From assembly GCA_000435615.1 (NCBI GenBank), contig FR881927.1, positions 1,580 through 12,912 on the forward strand: a stretch of 11,333 bases of DNA, in the 5' to 3' direction. The notes under the pieces were generated by a model that made no database searches, was not told the DNA's origin, and saw only the letters and a list, made by a program, of their open reading frames with translations. The translations under genes and the position numbers were made by a program. Below, piece by piece: positions 6,237-11,333 of the stretch. Source of the DNA: Firmicutes bacterium CAG:238. GTDB taxonomy: Bacteria; Bacillota; Clostridia; Peptostreptococcales; Anaerovoracaceae. Position 1 is the first letter of the stretch. Each line of letters begins with the position of its first letter.

Positions 6237-7270
6237 AAGACGGAATTTTAAATATAAACAAGCCGCAGGGCGTGACATCGCATGATGTGGTAAGAGACAT
6301 CCGAAGACTGCTTGGCATAAAGAAAATCGGACATACCGGAACGCTTGACCCGATGGCAACGGGTGTTCTTCCGGTTTGCATCGGCAAGGCGACCCGAATC
6401 ACCGAGTACACGGATCTGGACTTCAAAAAGTATCGCTGCACGCTGAGGCTCGGGCTGGTGACGGACACGCAGGACATCTGGGGAGAAATCCTCGAAGAGA
6501 ATTCGACAGCCGGAATTACGCCGGATGATGTGCGGGAGGCTTTTTCGGGCTTTCACGGAAAAATCAGTCAGAAGCCGCCGATGTACAGTGCAGTCAGAGT
6601 AGGCGGAAGACGGCTTTACGACTATGCCAGAGCGGGAGAAACCGTGGAGGTGAAGGAGCGCGAGGTCTATATCCGCGGACTGGAAATAGAGCAGATGGAT
6701 TTTGCGCATGACAGCGATGTGAAGAAGGTGACTTTCACCGTGGAATGCTCCAAAGGCACCTATATCCGGACGATTTGCGAGGATGCAGGCCGGCATCTCG
6801 GATGCGGCGCGGTGATGGAGAGCCTGTGCCGGATTGCAAGCGGAGCATTCAAAATCGAGGATGCCATTGATCTTTACGAGCTCGTGGATACATATTCGAG
6901 CAGACGCTTTGAGGGCGAAAAGTATTTCGTGGAGCCCGCCGGAGAGGAGGCACTTTGCGAGATTGAGAAGCTGGTGCTGCCGACGGATTATCCGCTGACG
7001 CATTTTGGAAGCGCGGTCATGGATGAGGCGATGGGAAAGAAGTTCATTGACGGATGGCACATTTCCTTCAGAGACTGCGAAGTGACGGAAAGATCGGAAT
7101 TTGAGCAGAAAGAACCGGAATTTGAAATCCGTCCGGAATACAGAGGGGCATATAAGATGTACCGCCGCACCGCTTGCGGCAATGATTTTCTGGGCGTGGC
7201 ATTTTACAGCCCGAAATACAAGAAACTTGTGGCAGACAAGGTTTTCTGCCGAAATGACGAAGAGGTTTAA
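6233..7270 (+). CDS. truB: tRNA pseudouridine(55) synthase TruB
   Basis: This 345-residue enzyme isomerises U55 in the T-loop of tRNAs to pseudouridine. The N terminus has DGILNINKPQGVTSHDVV. The catalytic motif is GHTGTLDPMATGVLPV, with the nucleophile Asp39. Further family segments are the KKYRCTLRLG strand, KPPMYSAVRVGGRRLYDYAR, and SKGTYIRTICEDAGRHLG. The C-terminal part, including a PUA-like fold ending VAFYSPKYKKLVADKVF, is longer than usual (most TruB are 290-315 residues) and contains a Glu-rich insertion near 270-290. The frame is open upstream to 6164, but ATG 6233 is preferred: it overlaps the nrnA stop (ATGA), has GGAG at 6224-6227 with a 5-base spacer, and gives the standard N terminus. 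Identification is secure. Confidence 0.97.
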   Translation: MKDGILNINKPQGVTSHDVVRDIRRLLGIKKIGHTGTLDPMATGVLPVCIGKATRITEYTDLDFKKYRCTLRLGLVTDTQDIWGEILEENSTAGITPDDVREAFSGFHGKISQKPPMYSAVRVGGRRLYDYARAGETVEVKEREVYIRGLEIEQMDFAHDSDVKKVTFTVECSKGTYIRTICEDAGRHLGCGAVMESLCRIASGAFKIEDAIDLYELVDTYSSRRFEGEKYFVEPAGEEALCEIEKLVLPTDYPLTHFGSAVMDEAMGKKFIDGWHISFRDCEVTERSEFEQKEPEFEIRPEYRGAYKMYRRTACGNDFLGVAFYSPKYKKLVADKVFCRNDEEV

Positions 7271-7286
7271 GACAGAGGTTACGACG

Positions 7287-8210
7287 ATGAAAAAGTTTGA
7301 GACAATAGAAGACATCGCGCAGATTGAGCCGTCCTGTGTGGCTCTTGGAAACTTTGACGGAGTGCATGTCGGACACAGGCAGCTGATCGGGTCTGCTGTG
7401 GAGAAGGCGAGGGAAAAGGGGCTTGCAAGTGCGGTTTTCACTTTTTCGAACCACCCCAAAAGCTTGATACCGGGAGCTAAACCGGTGAAAAACATTGTAT
7501 ATCAGGAAGAAAAAGAAGCACTCATTGAAGCACTCGGCGTGGATTATTACTTCAACTTCGCATTCACGAAGGAAATCATGACAATGCCGCCGGAGACTTT
7601 CGTGAAAACTTTTTTGGCAGACAAAATGAACGCGAAAGAGATTTTTTGCGGGTTCAATTATCACTTCGGCTATAAAGGCGAAGGCGACACGAAGCTGCTC
7701 CGGATTTTGGGCGCAAAATATGGTTTTCATGTGAATGAGGTCAAGGCTGTTTCCATCGACGGGGATGTTGTAAGTTCCACGCTGATACGAAACATGATAA
7801 TGGCAGGCGAAATGGAAGAATGCTCGAAGTATCTTGGCAGGAATTATGACATCGGCGGAGAAGTTGTCGTGGGAAACCGGCTCGGAAGAACGATCGGATT
7901 TCCTACCTCGAACATTATGATTGACGAAAGCATGGTAACGCCGCCGAACGGCGTATATATCACCTACTGCATTTACAACGGGGTGAAATATCCGAGCATC
8001 ACAAATGTCGGAATCAAGCCAACCATAGGCTCCTTTAAGAAAAACATGGAAACGCACATTTTCAATTTTGATAAGGAACTTTACGGGAAGCAGATTAAAG
8101 TGGAATTCATAAAAAAGACCCGCGATGAGGTCAAGTTCCGAAACATTGAAGAACTTTCCGCACAGATTGCAAAGGACTGCAATGAGGCGAAGACCTATCA
8201 CGGGCTGTAA
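7287..8210 (+). CDS. ribF: Bifunctional riboflavin kinase/FMN adenylyltransferase RibF
   Basis: This 307-residue enzyme phosphorylates riboflavin to FMN and adenylates FMN to FAD. The N-terminal nucleotidyltransferase domain has ALGNFDGVHVGHRQL (GNFDGVHxGH at 21-30), CGFNYHFGYKGEGD and VSSTLIRNMI. The C-terminal flavokinase domain has GRTIGFPTSN (GFPTSN at 204-209), PPNGVY, TNVGIKPTIG, ELYGKQIKVEF and KTRDEVKFRNIEEL. The frame is open upstream into truB, but ATG 7287 is chosen: AGAGG at 7274-7278 sits 8 bases before it and the protein then has the family length. It starts 16 bases after the truB stop and is the last gene of the operon here. The rpsO gene that often follows ribF is not present. 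Identification is secure. Confidence 0.97.
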   Translation: MKKFETIEDIAQIEPSCVALGNFDGVHVGHRQLIGSAVEKAREKGLASAVFTFSNHPKSLIPGAKPVKNIVYQEEKEALIEALGVDYYFNFAFTKEIMTMPPETFVKTFLADKMNAKEIFCGFNYHFGYKGEGDTKLLRILGAKYGFHVNEVKAVSIDGDVVSSTLIRNMIMAGEMEECSKYLGRNYDIGGEVVVGNRLGRTIGFPTSNIMIDESMVTPPNGVYITYCIYNGVKYPSITNVGIKPTIGSFKKNMETHIFNFDKELYGKQIKVEFIKKTRDEVKFRNIEELSAQIAKDCNEAKTYHGL

Positions 8211-8228
8211 ATTTTAAAATATATACAG
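8205..8228. terminator. AT-rich imperfect inverted repeat at the ribF/eamA convergence
   Basis: CTGTA at 8205-8209 can pair with TACAG at 8224-8228, and the 14 bases between include the palindrome ATTTTAAAAT. It lies in the 21-base gap between two convergent genes, where a bidirectional terminator would be expected. The stem is short and AT-rich and there is no clear GC core, so support is weak. Confidence 0.22.
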
Positions 8229-8231
8229 ATG

Positions 8232-9143
8232 CTATTCTGCATCGTTTTCCAGTTTCGGACCCGGATCCGGGCTCCATTCGGAAAGCACGATGCTGACAAC
8301 GACAAGGAGGCCGCCGAGCCAGCCGACGATGCCGAGCGTTTCGTGAAGAATCATAACGGATGCCGCAGCGCCGACAACCGGCTCTACGGTCAATATGAGT
8401 GCCACACGGTTTGCAGCGACATGCTTTTGGGCGGTTGTCTGAAGGATGAAGCAAAGTGCTGAGCATACAAGCCCAAGGAGAATAAGCGTGCCCAGTTCAA
8501 GCCCTGTAAGTGCTTGCGGAACAGCCTCACCGGCAACGAAGATTCCGGCGAATCCGAGTACGGATATGGTTGCAAGCTCAATTATGGTAAGCGCATAGAC
8601 ATCGTGTGATTTTGCGAATTTTTCAATTGTTACGATCTGTCCGGCACTGAAGAAAGCAGCTCCGAGGCAGATGGCATCGCCGATGTTAAAGCCAAGGGAG
8701 GCACTGCCGCCCATCGAAATCAGGTAAACACCGACAACACAGATTACAACGCAGAGCGCAGACTTGCGGGTCAGCCTAATGCGGTAAATTACAAAATTAA
8801 GAAGCGGTACGCAGATTGCACCGAGCGTGGAGAAGAAAGCAGTTCTCGAAGCCGTCGTATATTTGATGCCAAGCGTGGCGCATACGTAACACGCAAACAT
8901 CAGAATACCGATTAAGATGCCTGCTTTGAGCAGTTCTTTGTCAACGTTCTTAAGATGCTTGAAAAAAACGGCTGCGAGTGCCAATGCGGCAATGCCGAAG
9001 CGTATTGCCTGCACATAGAAGGTAGGAAGCCCATCGACATAGCGAAGACCCAGAAATCCGAAGCCCCAGCAGATGGCCACCACAAGCAGGCCGATGACCG
9101 AGAAGATTTCTTCTTTGCTTTTTTTCTTGTGATTGAGATGCAT
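8232..9143 (-). CDS. EamA/DMT-superfamily membrane transporter
   Basis: This 303-residue integral membrane protein has about ten hydrophobic segments arranged as two EamA repeats, the pattern of drug/metabolite transporters. After a short positive N terminus (HLNHKKKSKEE), the first repeat contains CWGFGFLGLRYV, QAIRFGIAALALAAVFF and TTASRTAFFSTLGAICVPLL. The second contains GDAICLGAAFFSAGQI and the closing ILTVEPVVGAAASVMILHE typical of the family. The frame is open further upstream to 9224, but ATG at 9143 is preferred: AAAGGA lies 8 bases before it, while the upstream start would put hydrophilic residues over the promoter. Substrates of this family range from amino acids to nucleosides and drugs and cannot be read from sequence. 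It is convergent with ribF and divergent from the hydrogenase. Family is firm; substrate unknown. Confidence 0.93.
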   Translation of the reverse strand: MHLNHKKKSKEEIFSVIGLLVVAICWGFGFLGLRYVDGLPTFYVQAIRFGIAALALAAVFFKHLKNVDKELLKAGILIGILMFACYVCATLGIKYTTASRTAFFSTLGAICVPLLNFVIYRIRLTRKSALCVVICVVGVYLISMGGSASLGFNIGDAICLGAAFFSAGQIVTIEKFAKSHDVYALTIIELATISVLGFAGIFVAGEAVPQALTGLELGTLILLGLVCSALCFILQTTAQKHVAANRVALILTVEPVVGAAASVMILHETLGIVGWLGGLLVVVSIVLSEWSPDPGPKLENDAE

Positions 9144-9158
9144 TTTATCATTCCTTTC

Positions 9159-9168
9159 GCGGCGCCGC
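9159..9168. other. Perfect GC palindrome in the exporter leader
   Basis: GCGGCGCCGC is a perfect 10-bp palindrome. It ends 2 bases from the TCCTTT (9152-9157) that forms the exporter's ribosome binding site on the minus strand. It could be a regulator half-site pair or a small RNA stem, or it may be chance. Confidence 0.35.
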
Positions 9169-9195
9169 AGAATCTGTAAATACGACACTGATACT

Positions 9196-9224
9196 AATTT
9201 AACATAAATATTGGAAAAAATCAA
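9196..9224 (-). promoter_or_regulatory. Probable sigma-A-type promoter for the EamA transporter
   Basis: Read on the minus strand, TTGATT (plus-strand 9219-9224) and TAAATT (9196-9201) are separated by exactly 17 bases. Each matches the consensus at four of six positions. Transcription would begin near 9189, leaving a leader of about 45 bases that includes the GC palindrome and the AAAGGA site. No equally good plus-strand promoter was seen for the hydrogenase. Confidence 0.5.
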
Positions 9225-9242
9225 ATGGAAGGGGTTACATAA

Positions 9243-10676
9243 ATGAAATTATTTGACAACAGGGTACAGGAAACCAAATATAAAGTTCTCAGAGAGGTTG
9301 CGGTTCAAGCATGGGAAGGTCACGAGATCTTCGCCGAATTCAATCGCATCGCGGGAAATGTCATTCCAAAGGATCAGCCTCCCCAGACTTGCTGTATATA
9401 TAAAGACCGCGCAGTCGTTGCAGAAAGAATAAGACAGGCAGCGGGCGGAAGTCCGAACGAACCGGGCATTGTACATGTCATCGATATTGCCTGTGATGAA
9501 TGCCCCGAGGCCGGATACGTTGTCACGGATCTTTGCCGCGGCTGTCTTGCCCATCACTGTGTGGAAGAGTGCAAGCGGAATGCAATCGTAATAGACGAAC
9601 ATCAACATGCAAAAATTGACAAAAGCAAGTGCGTGGAATGCGGAAAATGTGCCAAAGCATGCAAGTACAGTGCAATCCACAATTTCCAGCGTCCGTGCGA
9701 AAACGCATGCAAGGTAGGTGCAATTTCAATGGCACCGGGCGGCGAGGCGTGCATTGATTATGATGCGTGCATTGACTGTGGTGCCTGCGTGTACCACTGC
9801 CCATTCGGCGCACCTGTGGACAAGTCAAGTATTGTAACTGTTATCAAAGAACTGAAAGCCGCAGCGGAAGCCGAGGCTGCAGGCGGGGAAAACAAACTCA
9901 TCGCGATTGTTGCACCGGCAATTGCCAGCCAGTTCCAATATGTACCGCTCGGCAAGGCGATTACGGGAATAAAGAAGCTCGGCTTTGCAAAGGTACTGGA
10001 AGTTGCGGTGGGTGCCGATATGGTTGCCTACAAAGAAGGGCTGGAACTCGTAGAAAAGGGATTTCTGACATCTTCCTGCTGTCCGGCTTTTGTAAAATAC
10101 ATAGAAACAAAGCATCCGGCAATGATTCCGCACATCTCGCACAATCTGTCACCGATGGCGGAGCTTGGGCGTTCGATTAAGGAACATGAGCCGGATGTCA
10201 AAATCGTCTTCATCGGTCCCTGCATTGCAAAGAAAGCCGAAATCAAAAAAGAAACGGTGTCCCCGTATGTCGATTATGTAATCACTTTCGAGGAGCTGCA
10301 GGCTTTGTTTGACAGCCGTGACATTCTCCTTCGGGATCAGGAAATCACAGAATGGAATCAGGCTTCATACTACGGAAGAATGTTCGCAACCTCCGGCGGA
10401 GTTGCCGCAGCGGTTGCAGAGATTCTGAAAGAAATGAAGGTCGATGATTTTGAACTCAATGCAATCTCCTGCGACGGAATCGACAAATGCAAGGCCGCGC
10501 TTCTCAAGGCAAGCAAGGGCGTTCTGCCGAACAACTTCATCGAGGGAATGGTCTGCATGAGAGGCTGCGTGGGCGGCATGGGCAACCCGACTTGGCGCGA
10601 GGACATTTCGGAAGAAATCGAAGAACACGCAGAAGAAGCGGAAATCACGGAAATTCTGACGCATCTGGAGCTGTAA
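9243..10676 (+). CDS. Monomeric [FeFe] hydrogenase, group B-like
   Basis: This 477-residue iron-sulfur enzyme interconverts H2 with protons and electrons, probably with ferredoxin as partner. The N-terminal half is cysteine-rich: C84/C87; C98, C101, C106, C110 (CxxCx4Cx3C); a ferredoxin-like 2[4Fe-4S] domain with C130/133/136/140 and C176/179/182/186; plus C152 and C156. The catalytic half has all H-cluster motifs: L1 TSSCCPAF (276-283), L2 GPCIAKKAE (325-333) and L3 EGMVCMRGC (434-442). Expected H-cluster ligands are C280, C327, C438 and C442, with C279 as the proton-relay cysteine. L2 has Gly where group A enzymes have Met, and L3 has M-R-G rather than P-G-G between the cysteines. These differences, the layout and the length resemble group B (TIGR04105-type) enzymes. 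The start ATG 9243 follows GGAAGGGG at 9227-9234, with an 8-base spacer. No maturase genes (hydE, hydF, hydG) are in the window. Confidence 0.92.
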   Translation: MKLFDNRVQETKYKVLREVAVQAWEGHEIFAEFNRIAGNVIPKDQPPQTCCIYKDRAVVAERIRQAAGGSPNEPGIVHVIDIACDECPEAGYVVTDLCRGCLAHHCVEECKRNAIVIDEHQHAKIDKSKCVECGKCAKACKYSAIHNFQRPCENACKVGAISMAPGGEACIDYDACIDCGACVYHCPFGAPVDKSSIVTVIKELKAAAEAEAAGGENKLIAIVAPAIASQFQYVPLGKAITGIKKLGFAKVLEVAVGADMVAYKEGLELVEKGFLTSSCCPAFVKYIETKHPAMIPHISHNLSPMAELGRSIKEHEPDVKIVFIGPCIAKKAEIKKETVSPYVDYVITFEELQALFDSRDILLRDQEITEWNQASYYGRMFATSGGVAAAVAEILKEMKVDDFELNAISCDGIDKCKAALLKASKGVLPNNFIEGMVCMRGCVGGMGNPTWREDISEEIEEHAEEAEITEILTHLEL

Positions 10677-10703
10677 AAGCAGTGCACCTCTTGCGGCACG
10701 GCG

Positions 10704-10737
10704 ACCGGAGTTTCGGCATATTGGTTCGAAACTCGGT
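10704..10737. repeat. Hairpin 1: 8-bp perfect stem, extended with a bulge
   Basis: GAGTTTCG at 10708-10715 pairs perfectly with CGAAACTC at 10727-10734 around an 11-base loop. ACC at 10704-10706 and GGT at 10735-10737 extend it to 11 pairs with one bulged G. It begins 28 bases after the hydrogenase stop codon and is not followed by a T-tract. Confidence 0.6.
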
Positions 10738-10749
10738 GTACAGGGCAAA

Positions 10750-10786
10750 TTACATTAAAACAGGCTTTTGGGCCCCAAAAATGTAA
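10750..10786. repeat. Hairpin 2: nested inverted repeat around GGGCCC
   Basis: TTACATT at 10750-10756 pairs with AATGTAA at 10780-10786. Within it TTTGG at 10767-10771 can pair with CCAAA at 10775-10779 around the GGGCCC centre. The two stems stack on one side, with an internal loop on the 5' side. Confidence 0.5.
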
Positions 10787-10847
10787 GACCGGTTCAACAT
10801 TTTCTCGGCATGATTCGATTTGCATTTTATTCCACTGACCGCACGAG

Positions 10848-10883
10848 ACACGAACTGCCCGCTCTGAGAGGCACTCTTCGTGT
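10848..10883. repeat. Hairpin 3: two-part stem
   Basis: ACACGAA at 10848-10854 pairs with TTCGTGT at 10877-10883. Inside, TGCC at 10856-10859 pairs with GGCA at 10870-10873, separated by a small asymmetric internal loop (1 and 3 bases). The 10-base apical loop includes CTCTGAGA. Confidence 0.5.
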
Positions 10884-10985
10884 AAATGCTGTTTCCGGAA
10901 GTCCGCGTGAAATTTCCCATTGCTGAAATTGGAAGAAAAAGGATAATTATGCATAAAGTCATATCTTTTTGCCCAAACGACCCTC

Positions 10986-11022
10986 AAAAATAGAAACCGG
11001 GAGCCTCGGACGGGCCTCCCGG
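10986..11022 (-). terminator. Intrinsic terminator reading on the minus strand (distal of two)
   Basis: CCGGGAG at 10997-11003 pairs with CTCCCGG at 11016-11022. The stem can grow by two pairs with a bulged C. On the minus strand this GC-rich stem is followed by TTTCTATTTTT (plus-strand 10986-10996), the form of a rho-independent terminator. On the plus strand there is no T-tract. Confidence 0.65.
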
Positions 11023-11027
11023 CACAT

Positions 11028-11063
11028 AAAAAACGCATAATCCCGCACCACAGGATTATGCGT
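11028..11063 (-). terminator. Intrinsic terminator reading on the minus strand (proximal of two)
   Basis: ACGCATAATCC at 11033-11043 and GGATTATGCGT at 11053-11063 form a perfect 11-bp stem with a 9-base loop. On the minus strand the stem runs directly into TTTTTT (plus-strand 11028-11033, the last base shared with the stem). Plus-strand transcripts would meet A-runs instead. It lies 6 bases from the other terminator, so the pair forms a tandem stop for a minus-strand transcript entering from the right. Confidence 0.7.
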
Positions 11064-11235
11064 AAAAAACACTTAAAAATTAAATTGTTGAAATTCCAAC
11101 GTTTTCGTGATGGTGTGTGTTTTAATGATTTGAACAGGACTCTTCATCTTGCCAGGCCGTCCGTCAAAATCTCAGGGTATCTTCTATCTTTTCGGCTCAA
11201 ACGGCAAAAAAATAGAAAAAACCGGCATTTTATAC

Positions 11236-11261
11236 ACAGGCAACTAGTACAGGCAACCAGC
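11236..11261. repeat. 13-bp tandem repeat, two copies
   Basis: ACAGGCAACTAGT at 11236-11248 is followed directly by ACAGGCAACCAGC at 11249-11261, differing at two positions. It adjoins a second, unrelated tandem repeat. Confidence 0.75.
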
Positions 11262-11289
11262 ACACCCCAGCCGGCACACCCCAGCCGGC
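11262..11289. repeat. 14-bp perfect tandem repeat, two copies
   Basis: ACACCCCAGCCGGC occurs at 11262-11275 and again, identically, at 11276-11289. Being perfect, the duplication is probably recent and may vary in copy number between strains. Confidence 0.8.
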
Positions 11290-11300
11290 ATACGCTAGCA

Positions 11301-11317
11301 GCAGCCGCCGCGGCTGC
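11301..11317. repeat. GC-rich hairpin at the window edge
   Basis: GCAGCCG at 11301-11307 pairs with CGGCTGC at 11311-11317 around a 3-base loop. On the plus strand CCGG and then TTTT follow, which is only weakly terminator-like. It may instead be part of the 3' end of a minus-strand gene. Confidence 0.4.
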
Positions 11318-11333
11318 CCGGTTTTGGCAGGCT

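Larger units (their letters stand above)
10677..10985. other. Non-coding region with several hairpins after the hydrogenase
   Basis: About 310 bases follow the hydrogenase stop with no convincing gene. Frames that cross it are antisense extensions of the hydrogenase, or short frames without a ribosome binding site. Three inverted repeats are listed separately. None is followed by a T-run on the plus strand, so no standard terminator for the hydrogenase is visible. The region may be a long structured 3' UTR, a small RNA, or a dispersed intergenic repeat. Confidence 0.6.
11064..11333. other. Right-edge region without a recognisable gene
   Basis: No supported coding region is visible on either strand. 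The tandem terminators just to the left imply a minus-strand gene entering from beyond the edge. One minus frame ends at TAG 11295-11297 after 12 codons (ending PGSRGGCC) and another stays open to 11144, but neither can be recognised from so little sequence. The stretch also contains A-rich and T-rich runs and the short tandem repeats listed separately. Confidence 0.4.

Noticed and set aside
7101..7286. Upstream in-frame start for ribF inside truB
   Set aside because: The extension overlaps truB and has no family similarity. ATG 7287 has AGAGG at 8 bases and yields the usual length.
9144..9224. Longer exporter start at 9224 (minus)
   Set aside because: It would place coding sequence over the -10 and -35 elements and add 27 residues before the positive N terminus. 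ATG 9143 has an AAAGGA site.
10750..10962. Minus-strand 70-codon frame with a hydrophobic start
   Set aside because: No ribosome binding site, it overlaps hairpins 2 and 3, and composition looks random after the first 15 residues.
10370..11038. Minus-strand open frame of 222 codons covering the hydrogenase end and the intergenic region
   Set aside because: Its start lies inside a terminator stem, two-thirds is antisense to the hydrogenase, there is no ribosome binding site, and the product resembles no family I know.
11110..11150. tRNA T-arm-like TTCAAATC on the minus strand near 11130
   Set aside because: No flanking stem pairs correctly and no acceptor or anticodon arm can be built around it.
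11150..11190. CTGAGA on the minus strand, reminiscent of a TPP riboswitch element
   Set aside because: The other conserved TPP riboswitch segments are absent and the position is not upstream of a recognisable gene.

Overview
The window looks like chromosomal DNA of an anaerobic member of the Bacillota, most likely in Clostridia. The evidence is the gene order of the nusA-infB translation operon with a DHH-family nrnA between rbfA and truB, strong AGGAGG-type ribosome binding sites, TTG and GTG starts, and a ferredoxin-like [FeFe] hydrogenase that implies an anaerobic, hydrogen-metabolising host. I cannot place it at genus level.

Positions 1-8210 (+) hold one co-directional operon: rimP (5' end outside the window), nusA, ylxR/rnpM, ylxQ, infB, rbfA, nrnA, truB, ribF. 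Gaps are at most 54 bases. Three junctions overlap by 1 or 4 bases, and the ylxR start lies 1 base after the nusA stop, so translational coupling is likely. The genes serve 30S maturation (RimP, RbfA), transcription elongation and antitermination (NusA), RNase P/RNA-associated factors (YlxR, YlxQ), translation initiation (IF2), nano-RNA and pAp turnover (NrnA), tRNA pseudouridine-55 (TruB) and FMN/FAD synthesis (RibF). The only sizeable gap, after rbfA, carries an 11-bp hairpin with the rbfA stop codon in its loop. The rpsO that often follows ribF is absent.

Positions 8232-9143 (-) encode a ten-helix EamA/DMT-family exporter, convergent with ribF (21 bases apart) and divergent from the next gene. 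Its probable promoter lies in the 99-base divergent spacer.

Positions 9243-10676 (+) encode a monomeric [FeFe] hydrogenase resembling group B. It has several N-terminal Fe-S cysteine motifs, a complete set of H-cluster cysteines, and non-canonical residues around the L2 and L3 motifs.

Positions 10677-11333 contain no convincing gene. There are three hairpins just after the hydrogenase, two tandem intrinsic terminators that read on the minus strand (implying a minus-strand gene beyond the right edge), two adjacent short tandem repeats, and a GC-rich hairpin at the very edge. I found no clearly new biological system. The most interesting points are a possible internal start in infB that would give a short IF2, the altered hydrogenase active-site loops, and the structured intergenic region.
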